Positions 1 through 11,211 of a stretch of 64,000 nucleotides of DNA are shown here, piece by piece. Position 1 is the stretch's first letter; every line of letters begins with the position of its first letter. This DNA is from Diospyros lotus. Its lineage: Eukaryota; Streptophyta; Magnoliopsida; Ericales; Ebenaceae. Under the pieces are notes generated by a model that did no database searches, had not been told where the DNA came from, and worked only from the letters and a program-made list of their open reading frames with translations. The stretch lies in contig NC_068351.1 of NCBI RefSeq assembly GCF_014633365.1, forward strand, positions 9,368,907 to 9,432,906, read 5' to 3'. The translations under genes were made by a program, and so were the position numbers.

Positions 1-140
1 TGTTGTAATAAAGAAAAATTATGATTTCAAAAAGGGTTATGTGTGTGTTGTAGGTGCGTCATTATTCGATATCATTTTAGTAATGACCCTCTCACGGATC
101 CTCTATCTGCGGTAGGGGCTCCGGGAGGCGGGCCGTTACA
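1..140 (+). repeat. 3' end of the 5' LTR of Ty3-type element 1 (cut by window edge)
   Basis: These 140 bases match 3346-3483 almost base for base. The exception is a short divergent stretch around 100-112. The segment ends in GGGCCGTTACA and is followed at once by a tRNA-Met primer-binding site, which defines the LTR/internal boundary. The start of the LTR lies outside the window, so the upstream target duplication cannot be read. Confidence 0.85.
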
Positions 141-143
141 GTT

Positions 144-155
144 TGGTATCAGAGC
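144..155 (+). other. primer-binding site (initiator tRNA-Met) of element 1
   Basis: TGGTATCAGAGC lies 3 bases after the LTR end. It is the usual plant LTR-retrotransposon primer site, complementary to the 3' end of initiator tRNA-Met. Confidence 0.9.
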
Positions 156-1050
156 AAGTTTAAGTTTAAAGAAGGAGACTCTGCACGCATAGGACGGTCG
201 GGTAGAGTTAAGAGTGAGTCATTGATTATAAGGCTAGGATTGTAATCCTAATGCGAGGTGCATACAGTTAGAATCATGAATTAAAAGCCTGGTTGTGGTG
301 TAGGAAAATGAGCGTTGAGGATGGGAATGTCCCGATGTGTGGTGGAAGGCTAACGACTCAGGTCCAGGTAAGTAGTGACCAGGATAGCAATGATAAGAAG
401 AAAAATAAGAACAGGTCAGGGTTCTATGGGCGTTAAGGTTAGCCACGAGTAAATGGTAGGAGTAGACCTCGCTCAAGGTACGTGCTTGACGTCTAGGTTG
501 ATCAAGGTGTTTGTGTCTCTATTGGTGTTAGCTTGCGACCCCGATGGAAGATAGAATATAGGTGAAAGAGGCTAGGTGCATGATAAATGGTTATAGATTG
601 TTAAGGATGTGCTTGGGTGGTTTCATGGTAGCAAAAGTGATTGCCAGTAGAAAGCTATAATAGGAAGTGTTATGTGAGCCAATAAGCAAAAGTTGGATAT
701 TAGAACCCACCTAAGGGAATTTGCGGTCAATAAGGACTCCCAAATGGGAATTCGGTGGGCAAGGTGTATAATGGTGCTAGCCAAATTAGGGTCAACCTTA
801 TAGTTGAAGTGAGTAATAAGACGATTTGGAAGTCATTAGTGCTATAAGAAAATTGAGGTTGATAGTTGACTCAGTACAAAAAAAAAGAAGCGAGACCTTG
901 AGGATGATTTAGTGACGCGAGATGCCCAATGAGATACTGGAAAATGATGATATGGAATGTCCCAGAAGTAATGTTGAGTAATCTCATGAGAGTTGCGAGC
1001 GTGTCTTAAGGAGATGGATCGAGCGCGAATTTCGAGGACGAAATTCCAAT

Positions 1051-1064
1051 AAGGAGGGGAGAAA
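1051..1064 (+). other. polypurine tract of element 1
   Basis: AAGGAGGGGAGAAA sits immediately before the 3' LTR start (TGTAGCATCCC) and is the expected plus-strand primer. Confidence 0.85.
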
Positions 1065-3483
1065 TGTAGCATCCCAAAAATTTGGAGATAAGTAAAAATA
1101 ATTAATTTGGGTGTTTGAGGATATTTTAAAATATTTGGAGATTTTAAGAAAATACTTATTTATGATATTTTGAAGAAATAGGAAATTAAGGTGATTAATT
1201 AAATTAATTGAAAGTATTAATGAGAATAATCAAATAATGTATAGTAGCAATAATAATAATAATAATAGAAATAATAATAATAGTAATAATAATAAAGTAA
1301 ATCAAATTAAATTAATTACTTAATATATATATATATGTATATTTATATGTATGTATGTGTGTGCGTGGCCTTATGTTGGCCATTACCTTTTTGTGGCTTA
1401 GAAGCCACTTGACTTTGGTATATATATATAATGCAATCTTGGGTTGGAAGCCATTAAAGGCTTCAATTGAAGCATGCTGCGCTCGCAGAAATATGGAAGA
1501 GAAGAGGGAGCTCGAGCAGCGCGAGGAATGAAGGAAAATGGGGAAGAAATTTAAGAATCTTGAGATTATTTCATGATTAAATTAGTCAGGTAAGTGGGTA
1601 AAATTATTATAAGTATCATATGTTTAAATCACGGATTTTATACGGTTAGATTTGATTAATATAGGCCGTAAACTTATTATTTTTTTTGTTAAACGTTTTA
1701 CTTCGCAGTGGGAGTATGAGAGAAGCTATGATCGGCCATCTACAGGCAAGCTCCTAACCCTCTCTTCGCGTTATTTATTTCCCTTGAAAGTCTTTGAGGT
1801 TTCTTCTACTCTAAACCCTCCCTCACCGTGACTCGGTTCTACGCATAAATAATAATAATCCGCGTAGTAACCATTTTATGACTTTTATTTTATTAATGAG
1901 ATTATTGTTAATGGGATAAGCTAAGTAATGATGTCATGGCGTCTTTTATTTCAACCGTCACGGAGCTTCGTATCGCTCCGCTTTCCTTGGGAATGATGCC
2001 GAACCCGTTGGGGTTAGGTTCTTAGAGAAATTGGTTATGGTCTGAATTAGGAAAATGTGTTAAAAAGTCTATTTTGTATGTTGAGATGGTTTTCTATGAA
2101 TGAGAATGATGTCATGATGCTATGTGATTATGTACATGAAAAGTTATGGAGAAATGTTGTGCAATGTTAAGTTTAGAGAATCTAAAGTTAATAGGGTCAG
2201 TAAGTGTGTCTAAGGGTATGGATACAAAGCCACTGACTGTTGACCGTGGGTCGTGGCAGTTGATGGCTGGATGTATGGGCGCCAGTCATCGGTTGTTACG
2301 ATAAGCGCTAGACGGCCAGAAGAGCTGGTACTCCAGATTCCCGCCTTGGTTTGTGCATTTCATGATGTGTGTGCTACAAAGGGCTGGGTTGCATTCACGT
2401 GGGGACATGCTTTGTGTGTGATGGGATGTATGAGCATTTGCATGACCCGGTTGGTCCAAGAGCCAACTTGGGTACCCTAGATGAGCATATGCATTTAGAG
2501 CATGTCGCATGAGTGAATTCTTATGTGTGGGCGTAGCAGGGCCTGATGCTTGGTTTATGGGGGCCTTGTCATCACGTTTATGCTACAGAAGCCCTTGCAT
2601 TTCTTATGTGTTGCATTGCATGGTTCTAATGTTACTGTTATTCTGGACGGGAGTACCGTGCCAGGTGTCGGGAGTACCGACTCATGTGAGCTTCGGCTCG
2701 GCTTAGATATTAGCTCGGGGTTGGCCCGAGGGAAGACCAAGATCGCGGAAGTATATGATTATGTGATGTATGATATGATGAACACATGAGAATATGATGG
2801 GAATCAGGAAAAGTATGTAACAAGTATCAGGAAAAGCCGACCATGTCAGGAAAAGGCTGGTCTAAGAGAATGATGATATGGTAGCCTATGTTAGGCTACA
2901 ACAGGTTTGTATGCGGGACCCGGGTGCCAATGTTTGACTTATGTGGGCCCCTGGTTCCTTATGTGCAGTTTATTTTATGTTATGCATGTAGAAGTAAGGT
3001 ACGTATAGCTCATGACATGGCGTGATTTCATTGACATGAATTGCATGGGGTGTCATGGGAAGAGTCATATCCTAAACCCGTAACCTTTCTTTTTAGAGCT
3101 TGCTGAGTCTCGCGACTCATGTTTGTTTTACATCATTCCAGGTCAGCATATCCTGAGATCGCAGGTGTGTTCATCGGGGTTTGGGTCCAAACCGTCAAGT
3201 CATGGTAGCCAGTGCAGAGCTCTCCCAAAACTAGATCCTGGGTGTCATCGTGTCCTAATAAGGTTAATGTTTTCAGAGTTTGTCGCATGTTATGTAAGCC
3301 CAGGTAGGCCCAACTGATGAATGGTTTGTAAAGATTATGATGAGATGTTGTAATAAAGAAAAATTATGATTTCAAAAAGGGTTATGTGTGTGTTGTAGGT
3401 GCGTCATTATTCGATATCATTTTAGTAATGACCCTCTCACGGATCTCTTGGTGCTCGGGGGCTCCGGGAGGCGGGCCGTTACA
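1065..3483 (+). repeat. 3' LTR of Ty3-type element 1 (2.42 kb)
   Basis: The LTR starts TGTAGCATCCC and ends GGCCGTTACA. Its last 138 bases repeat positions 1-140. It has the same plan as the solo LTRs further right: an AT-rich first third, a shared block around 1975-2030, and two CGGGAGTACCG motifs at 2648-2658 and 2669-2679. It is clearly diverged from them and so belongs to a sister family. Short ORFs inside it are not coding. It abuts the left arm of the giant inverted repeat at 3484, so it probably inserted into that repeat. Confidence 0.85.
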
Positions 3484-5297
3484 TATGCATTTCATAGTCA
3501 TGCCATTGATGTAGTCTACGTGATGATTTCATATCATATCATGCCAATATGATAAAAACATTTACATTTATAACTGTATTAAATTCAGGCAGCATACTTA
3601 CAGCTAATTTGTCTCGAACTACGTGCCAAGCGGCTATCCCTTAATCTCCTTGCTCACAAGGACCCCTACAACATAGATTTATTTTTAGAATACCATTTGC
3701 TAGTTTTTCATAATTTCTTCCATTTTTCTTTTATTCCTAAGCTTTATTTCTTCCAAAATTACATAATAATTATCTAGGCTTCATAAAAATTTACTTTCTT
3801 TTTACCAATATTCCTTAAATAATATTCTTAGTATTCTGGAATTTTTCTTGTAATTTTCTAACTTTAATTCCTAGTTTCCCTTATTTCATAATAGCTAAAT
3901 ATGTAATTATTACATAATAATTACCTAATCTTTCAATTTATTAAATTTCTCTTCACTAATATTTCTTAAATAATACTTATAACATTCTGAAATTTTCTTG
4001 AAATTTTCAGACTTAAAAATCCTATTTTTTCTTTATTTCCATAATAGAGAAATCTACTTAAATTACATAATAATTACCTAATCTTTCATTTTATTCAATT
4101 TCTTTTCACTAATATTTCTTAAATAATACTTCTAACATTCTGAAATTTTCTTGAAATTTTTTGAATTAAAATCCTATTTTTTCTTTATTTCCATAATAGA
4201 AAATTTTACTTAAATAATTAATAAATTTATCATTTTCAAAAAATTATACATTAAATAAATCATAAACAATATTTCAGACTTAGTAATAAAATTTTCAAAT
4301 TTTATTTCATCTATTTTATTTTCTTTTTTTTTTCTTTTCTTTTTTTTATTTATTTTCTTTTCTGTTGGGCGCCTGAGCTGCACGCGCCCTCTTCCCACTC
4401 GCGGGCACGTGCAGCTCACGCGCCCGACTGAAAAGAAAATAAATAAAAAAAATAAAATAAAATAAAATAGATGAAATAAAATTTGAAAATTTTATTACTA
4501 AGTCTGAAATATTGTTTATGATTCATTTAATGTATAATTTTTTGAAAATGATAAATTTATTAATTATTTAAGTAGATTTTTCTATTATAGAAATAAAGAA
4601 AAAATAGGATTTTAATTCAAAAAATTTCAAGAAAATTTCAGAATGTTAGAAGTATTATTTAAGAAATATTAGTGAAAATAAATTGAATAAAATGAAAGAT
4701 TAGGTAATTATTATGTAATTTAAGTAGATTTCTCTATTATGGAAATAAAGAAAAAATAGGATTTTTAAGTCTGAAAATTTCAAGAAAATTTCAGAATGTT
4801 ATAAGTATTATTTAAGAAATATTAGTGAAGAGAAATTTAATAAATTGAAAGATTAGGTAATTATTATGTAATAATTACATATTTAGATATTATGAAATAA
4901 GGGAAACTAGGAATTAAAGTTAGAAAATTACAAGAAAAATTCCAGAATACTAAGAATATTATTTAAGGAATATTGGTAAAAAGAAAGTAAATTTTTATGA
5001 AGTTTAGATAATTATTATGTAATTTTGAAAGAAATAAAGTTTAGGAATAAAAGAAAAATGGAAGAAATTATGAAAAAGTAGCAAATGGTATTCTAAAAAT
5101 AAATCTATGTTGTAGGGGTCCTTGTGAGCAAGGAGATTAAGGGATAGCCGCTTGGCACGTAGTTCGAGACAAATTAGCTGTAAGTATGTTGCCTGAATTT
5201 AATACAGTTATAAATGTAAATGTTTTTATCATATTGGCATGCTATGATATGAAATCATCACGTAGACTGCATCAATGGCATGACTATGAAATGCATA
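3484..5297. repeat. giant inverted repeat, arms about 0.9 kb, 13 nt loop
   Basis: The left arm (3484-4389) is the near-perfect reverse complement of the right arm (4403-5297). The loop is 4390-4402. Matching anchors include the segment 3664-3680 pairing with 5107-5123 and the GC-rich centre GAGCTGCACG paired across the loop. Each arm also contains about three degenerate tandem units of roughly 150 bp; in the right arm they start near 4621, 4774 and 4923. The right arm continues without a break into LTR sequence that is repeated at 10120-10839, so both arms are LTR-derived. A transcript across it would fold into a very long hairpin. Confidence 0.9.
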
Positions 5298-5895
5298 CAT
5301 GCACAATGATACTGTTGATCACATGCATATGAGGCCGTAGAGAGTACGAACTGACACTGCTAGCCTATCAAGGGTGCACCCATACACCCCGGCTTCGAAG
5401 AAGTGGCCGCTAAAATGATGGCAGCATGAGGGGTGTAGTTGACACCTACGATGAAAGACATTGCATACACTCATAGCATTGCATTTGGTATTCTTACTTA
5501 GATGATTCATCATCTAACATGGGTTCGCCCCTGGAACATTCAACGTTCCAGCCGGGACTTGCATAGATGATTTAGAGAGTGATGATGTGTAGTGACACGA
5601 GACACCAAGATGCGAGTAAATGTACCATGTTATAATATGATTAGTGTAAGATTTATGTATATTGTACCATCATCAAACGCTTTATGTATTAACTTGTATT
5701 AAATGCCATGTACAATTATTAAATTATGCATTACCATGAGCAAGTTCGATTCAGCTTCCGCTTGTATTTAATTTCTAGTGTAAACATCTCGTCAAGCACT
5801 AGATAAGGCCTTAGGGAATTTCGGGAATAATGTAACAAAAAAATATAAACCAAATTTTCTAAGATATAACACGTCTGAGAAGGCGGGCTGTTACA
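4403..5895 (+). repeat. 5' LTR of Ty3 element 2 (5' limit uncertain)
   Basis: The 3' boundary is firm. GGCGGGCTGTTACA ends at 5895 and is followed by the primer-binding site. Positions 5180-5895 recur at 10120-10839 with few differences. The 5' boundary is not seen, because the LTR runs into the centre of the giant inverted repeat. I take 4403 as the furthest point that can be assigned; the true LTR start may have been lost when the inverted repeat formed. Confidence 0.7.
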
Positions 5896-5897
5896 GT

Positions 5898-5909
5898 TGG
5901 TATCAGAGC
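5898..5909 (+). other. primer-binding site (initiator tRNA-Met) of element 2
   Basis: TGGTATCAGAGC lies 2 bases after the 5' LTR end. It fixes the element as plus-strand oriented and the leader before the first ORF as about 60 bases. Confidence 0.9.
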
Positions 5910-5969
5910 TCAAACAGAATACCTAGGAAGGAAAACTTGGATTAAGCCTAGCAGGACGAGAGTATCAAT

Positions 5970-6614
5970 ATGAGAACGATTAGGGATACTAACGAAAGTT
6001 GTGGTGACAGGATGGATGGAAATTTTTCAGAGCAAATCTTAGTCGACCATTGGGCACACCATTTGGAACATCGAGTTCCGCTACCAAACGAGGGGATCAT
6101 GGAATACCTCGTCCAAATAGAAGAAATTATCGACGATGTGCCCCCAAGCTACCGACTTTGGCCGGAACTCGCTCAATTTCAGATAAATATGATGGTCGGT
6201 GTATTGGAAAATGAGCTGTAGGAATTTGCAGATTGGGTCCGACATCAAGGTGAACAGTTCCCCGAATTCCGCCTTTACTGCACATGTGTTCGCGAGCTAC
6301 TCATAGAAATGTACGAGCCAGTACCAGTGGAGGAGCACGACGAAGACATGGAGGACCCGCTAGAGGAAGAAGGGGAAGGTATGGAAAACCCAATTGAGCC
6401 AGGGGAAGTAGAAGAGATAGCAGATCCAATAGAAGCAGAAGAAGAAGACGACATACCCATATTCTGGGCTGAGGATGACCTTCTTGAGTTCAAGGACACC
6501 GATTCTGAAGACGAGGAAGAGACAGAAGTGATGATGAATGACCCCGAGGCACCCCCATACGAATCTGATGATGAAAAGAACATTTGGATCTGGAGGTCAT
6601 CAGGACCAAAATAG
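5970..6614 (+). pseudogene. extra acidic ORF upstream of gag in Ty3 element 2
   Basis: One reading frame of about 214 codons starts 60 bases after the primer-binding site. It is interrupted by a single TAG at 6219-6221 and ends at 6614. The first half is mixed in composition with several aromatic residues (WPELAQF, DWVRH). The second half, from about codon 117, is extremely rich in Glu and Asp, with short Pro breaks. I recognise no domain. The frame stays open for 131 codons after the stop, so the stop looks recent. Extra ORFs before gag are known in the Tat/Ogre lineage, but this pol looks Del/Tekay-like. The function is unknown; an accessory or chaperone-like acidic protein is only a guess. 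Confidence 0.6.
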
Positions 6615-6778
6615 ACCCATCTCAGAAACCCCTAACTATTTACATACAGTGTTGTCTGTAATCTATGGGACTATGTAGCATGTACATATAATATTTTGCA
6701 GCTGAATGTATAATATCAATAGAGGTACTCGGATGGCAAGATCATGTTCTCTAATCCAGGATGCTACTTTTCTTTCAG

Positions 6779-7839
6779 ATGGTGAACACTCAAAGACGGT
6801 TAGCAGTTGGGCCTAGGACGCCCAACCCACAAGTTGGCAACACCGAAGGAAACACCAGTAGGCATCCAGAAGGTGACTCCAGTCAAGAGACCAGAGGTAG
6901 TCGACTAGATCAAATAGAGCGAATACTGGGGAGTGTGGTGGGACTCATACAAGAAACACACTCCCGAGACAGCCATGCAGTCAGTATGCTTGATCTTTAT
7001 CGTCGACAGAACCCTCCCATCTTTCACGGGAAGCTTGGCGCAGACCCTAGTGAATGAGAATTTTGGATCGAGCAAACGGAGAAGCTACTAGACCACCTGC
7101 ACTGCAGAGAAGAAGAGAAGGTCAATTGTGCCACCTTTATGCTGCAAGACGAAGCAGACAGGTGGTGGAAGGGAGTCAAGAGGGCAATGAACCCTCGGGC
7201 CAGGGCACCTTACATCACCTGGGAGCGATTTAAGGAACTCTTTAATGAAAAATACTTTCCCCTGAATGTGAGAATGAAAAGGAAAAAGAATTCATGGAGT
7301 TAAAACAGACCGGAGACATGACTGTTGCTCAATATGAAGATGCTTTTAGTCGATTGATCCGGTATATGCCCATTTATGAAGGAGACGAAAGGATCAAGGC
7401 CCAAAAGTTTTTAGGAAGGTTGAACCTGAAACTCCAAAGGGCATTGAGTAGTATAAATACTCAGTCCTATTCAGAAGTGGTGCTACAAGCTTATACCACC
7501 GAGGCTAACCTGAGCCGGATTGACGCTATCCAAGGAGAGAGTCAGAAGGGGAGCAGTCATAGAGCCGACAAGAAGCTAGAACCCCAGAAGCCGAAGTTCA
7601 AGCCTGGTACCCCATGCGCGAAATGCCAGAAGCAGCACCCAGGGAGGCCGTGCCGGCTCGGGACAAAGGGGTGTTACAATTGTGGAGAGATAGGGCATCT
7701 CAACCAGAACTGCCCGAAGAAGAGAATCACCTGTTACAACTGCTAGCAGACTGGTCATTTTGCAAAGGATTGTCCTAAGCTGCGACTGACGAATCAACCT
7801 CAAGGGACGACCGGAAATGCTAGAGTTCAACAGGGAAGG
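6779..7839 (+). pseudogene. gag (capsid/nucleocapsid) of Ty3 element 2, broken
   Basis: The likely start is the ATG at 6779. A TGA at 7055-7057 breaks the capsid-like part. The same frame then reads on through a retrotransposon gag domain (ADRWWKG, then ITWERFKELFNEKYFP). A frameshift near 7276 moves it into the frame that carries MTVAQYEDAFSRL and two CCHC zinc knuckles. The first knuckle (C-x2-C-x4-H-x4-C, from about 7669) is intact. The second is split by a TAG at 7744-7746 but is otherwise complete (QTGHFAKDC). The nucleocapsid frame is the same as that of pol, so the ancestral product was a single gag-pol polyprotein. Confidence 0.85.
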
Positions 7840-10119
7840 GTGTTTCATCTGACACAACAAGATACGGCAGAAGACCCAGCCGTAATTGAAGGTACCATGC
7901 TATTATCTGGTATTCCCATGCATGCATTAATAGATTCAGGTGCAAGTCACTCATTTATCTCACATGCATTTGCTAAAGTATTAGGAGATAAACCAGAAAG
8001 TTTTAATTGTCGTATGATTGTTGCATCCCCAATGGGGAAATCTCTAGAAACTTCATCGGGATACAAAGATAGAAAGATTCGAATAGGAGAAATCGAGTTC
8101 CTGGTGGATCTAATCCTTCTGGAATTTCAAGATTTTGACGTGATCCTAGGAATGGACTTCCTAACTAAGTACAACGCGACATTGGACTGTAAAGCTAAAA
8201 CAGTCGGTCTCAGGGGTGGAGACCTGAACGTCAAGTTTCAAGGGAAAAAGAGGGCAAGTGATCGGAGGTGGATCTCGGCTCTAAAAGTTGAGAAATTATT
8301 ACGACAAGGAGCACGAGGATACCTGTCTTGTGTCCTAGAGAAAGGCACGGAGCCATTGAAGATCGAGGAAGTACGAATCGTCAGAGAATTCAGGGATGTG
8401 TTTCCTGACGAATTGCCTAGATTGCCACCTAGGCGAGAGATTGAGTTTGCAATAGAAATCGTGCCAGGGGCAGGACCGGTTTCGATACTCCCGTACAAAA
8501 TGGCCCTTGCAGAGTTAAGGGAACTAAAGACCCAATTACAAGAGTTGCTCGACAAAGGATTCATAAGGCCAAGTATGTCACCATGGGGAGCACTAGTACT
8601 CTTTGTTAAGAAAAAGGATGGGAGCCTGAGAATGTGTGTCGACTATCGACAGTTAAACAAAATAACGGTCAAGAATAAGTACCCACTCCCCAGGATCGAG
8701 GAGTTGTTCGATCAATTACAAGGAGCCAAGGTCTTCTCGAAGATTGACCTAAGATCAGGGTATTATCAATTAAGGATTAAAGCAGAAGACGTGCCTAAGA
8801 CAGTTTTTCGCTCTCGATATGGGCACTATAAATTTCTGGTGATGCCGTTCGGACTAACCAATGCCCCAGCAACTTTTATGGACACTATGAATCGGGTTTT
8901 CAGGCCATTCTTGGACAAGTTCGTGATCGTGTTTATAGATGACATACTGATATATTCTCCCTTTGAAGAAGAGCACGAATCACATTTAAGGATAATATTA
9001 CAAACATTACAAGAACATAAGCTGTATGCCAAATTTTCGAAATGCGAATTTTGGTTGTACCAGGTGGCATTTTTGGGGCATGTTATATCTGCTGAAGGAA
9101 TATCGGTCGACCCAGCCAAGATAACAGTTGTGGCAAATTGGAAGCAACCTCAGTCGGTTACTGAAATTAAGAGCTTCTTGGGATTAGCCGGATACTATAG
9201 GAAGTTCGTGGAAAGGTTTTCCAAAATTGCAACACCCCTCACCAAGTTAACTCAGAAGGGGGTGAAGTTCGATTGGAGTAAGCGGTGCGATGAAAGTTTT
9301 CAGACACTTAAGGATAAGCTGATAACCGCTCCAGTACTAGCTATGCCAAATGGATCAGGAGGATTCATGGTCTACACTGACGCCTCGAGAAACGGTTTAG
9401 GGTGTGTGCTGATGCAACACGATAGGGTCATTGCCTATGGGTCTCGACAGCTCAAAACCCACGAGCGGAACTACCCGACCCACGATTTGGAGCTGGCGGC
9501 AGCAGTATTTGCCTTAAAGATTTGGAGGCATTATTTATATGGTGAGAAGTTTGAGATTTTTACTGATCACAAGAGTCTGCAGTATGTCTTCTCACAAAAA
9601 GAATTAAACATGAGGCAACGAAGATGGATGGAGCTGTTAAAAGACTACGACTGTACTATTCAATACCACCCCGGTAAAGCTAATGTCGTAGCAGACGCCC
9701 TGAGCAAAAAAGAAACCCCCTGTATGGCCGGAATAATGATGGCAGAGTGGAAGCTAGTTGAAGCTTTCAGCTTAATGGCGGTAAGAGTAGTTTCCCGAGG
9801 AAACTCAGTCTACGCAGCTAGTCTCACATTGCAACCGGAATCAATGGACCAGATACGACAAGCCTACTCGAAAGACCCTCGAATAAAGATGTGGGTGGAT
9901 GATCACGGGCGAACAAAGAAACCAGAATTTGAGGTAAGAGAAAATATCCTTCGTTTTCAAGGAAGAATATATGTACCCCGTGTGAGAGAATTGCAACAAG
10001 TAATTTTGGGAGAAGCCCATCGATCCAGATACTCAATACACCCTGGCGCCACCAAGATGTACCAAGACTTGAAAGCTGTGTACTGGTGGCCGGGAATGAA
10101 GAAAAGTGTGGCAAGATAC
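7840..10119 (+). pseudogene. pol: protease, RT, RNase H and truncated integrase
   Basis: The frame is open from 7840 and fused in frame to gag. Visible in order (codon numbers from 7840) are an aspartic protease active site DSG at 32-34, reverse transcriptase with FIDDILIY near 364-371, RNase H beginning at [10 protein letters not shown] near 512, and the first half of the integrase zinc domain ([11 protein letters not shown], then WWPGMKK) near 730-758. The frame then runs into LTR sequence at 10120, and the last codons to 10272 are LTR read as protein. The integrase catalytic core and any chromodomain are missing. RT and RNase H look intact, so the loss of integrase was the main inactivating event in pol. 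Confidence 0.9.
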
Positions 10120-10839
10120 GTAAGTATGCTGCCTGAATTTAATACAGTTATAAATGTAAATGCTTTTATCATATTGGCATGCTATGATATGAAATCATTA
10201 CGTAGACTGCATCAATGGCATGATTATGAAATGCATACATGCACAATGATACTGTTGATCACATGCATATGAGGCCGTAGGGAGTACGAACTGACACCGC
10301 TGGCCTATCAAAGGTGCACCCATACACCCCGGCTTCAAAGAAGTGGCCGCTAAAATGATGGGCAGCATGAGGGGTGTAGTTGACACCTACGATGAAAGAC
10401 ATTGCATACACTTATAGCATTGCATTTGGTATTCTTACTTAGATGATTCATCATCTAACATGGGTTCGCCCCTGGAACATTCAATGTTCCAGCCGGGACT
10501 TGCAGAGATGATTTAGAGAGTGGTGATGTGTAGTGACACGAGACACCAAGATGCGAGTAAATGTACCATGTTATAATATGATTAGTGTAAGATTTATGTA
10601 TATTGTACCATCATCAAACGCTTTATGTATTAACTTGTATTAAATGCCATGTACAATTATTAAATTATGCATTACCATGAGCAGGTTCGATTCAGCTTCC
10701 GCTTGTATTTAATTTCTAGTGTAAACATCTCGTCAAACACTAGATAAGGCCTTAGGGAATTTTGGGAATAATGTAACAAAAAAAAAATATAGACCAAATT
10801 TCCTAAGATATAACACGTCCGAGAAGGCGGGCTGTTACA
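10120..10839 (+). repeat. truncated 3' LTR of Ty3 element 2
   Basis: These 720 bases align with 5180-5895. The LTR end GGCTGTTACA is at 10839. The 5' part of this LTR, the polypurine tract and most of integrase are gone. At the joint both parent sequences share GTAAGTATG, or GTAAGT if the inferred integrase parent is used, which points to a microhomology-mediated deletion. Confidence 0.85.
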
Positions 10840-11211
10840 ATCGGGCTCCTCCGGCCGCTGGAAGCCACCACCGATCGCCTTCCCACTGCTGTCACTTTAG
10901 CTTCCATGGCTACCAGCAACCTCACCAGCACGCAGTCAGCACTGCCTCTTCACGCTACAACCGGCCATCTCCCTCAATCATTCTCCCTTCTCTCCCGAGC
11001 CCTCATCTCTCACTCCCCCAACCTCTCTCTGCTTCTCTACCAAAGCTCTCAATGTGAGAGGAAATATCTAGTTTTTTATGTTTGTTCTCCAAGCACATGC
11101 ACTGCCACACACACACACATATATATATATATTATACATTTATAATTTATTATATAATACAAATTACATGTAAACCCGTAAATTAGTTATTTTAAAGTCA
11201 GGAGTGTTACA
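10840..11211 (-). repeat. truncated LTR fragment, reverse orientation
   Basis: Read on the minus strand, the fragment begins TGTAACACTCC at 11211, which is the usual start of these Ty3 LTRs. It proceeds through an AT-rich stretch with a TA/CA microsatellite (about 11106-11145) into a pyrimidine-rich block on the plus strand. It is cut at 10840 by the 3' LTR of element 2, which probably inserted here. A 79-codon ORF on the plus strand is low-complexity and not convincing. Confidence 0.45.

Larger units (their letters stand above)
141..1064 (+). mobile_element. internal region of element 1, short and non-coding
   Basis: Only 0.92 kb separates the primer-binding site from the 3' LTR, and no gag or pol reading frame is visible. 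The last 50 bases resemble the end of a Ty3 pol gene (around 1028-1050) running into a purine tract. The element therefore looks like an internal-deletion derivative that could move only with enzymes supplied in trans. Such short-interior elements are known among plant Ty3 families; autonomy is excluded here by the missing coding capacity. Confidence 0.75.
4403..10839 (+). mobile_element. Ty3-type (Del/Tekay-like) LTR retrotransposon 2, decayed
   Basis: The order is 5' LTR, primer-binding site, an extra acidic ORF, gag with zinc knuckles, protease, reverse transcriptase, RNase H, start of integrase, then a truncated 3' LTR. The RT and RNase H wording is typical of the Del/Tekay chromovirus lineage; this is recognition from memory and was not tested with a tree. 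Stops and frameshifts in the 5' ORF and gag, together with loss of most of integrase, show the copy is dead. Integrase is fused directly to internal LTR sequence at 10120. Confidence 0.85.

Noticed and set aside
3484..5297. microRNA precursor
   Set aside because: The arms are about 0.9 kb and nearly perfect, far longer than plant miRNA precursors; at most a long hairpin siRNA source.
6275..6583. 102-codon Ser-rich antisense frame
   Set aside because: Shadow of the Glu/Asp-rich 5' ORF of Ty3 element 2 on the other strand.
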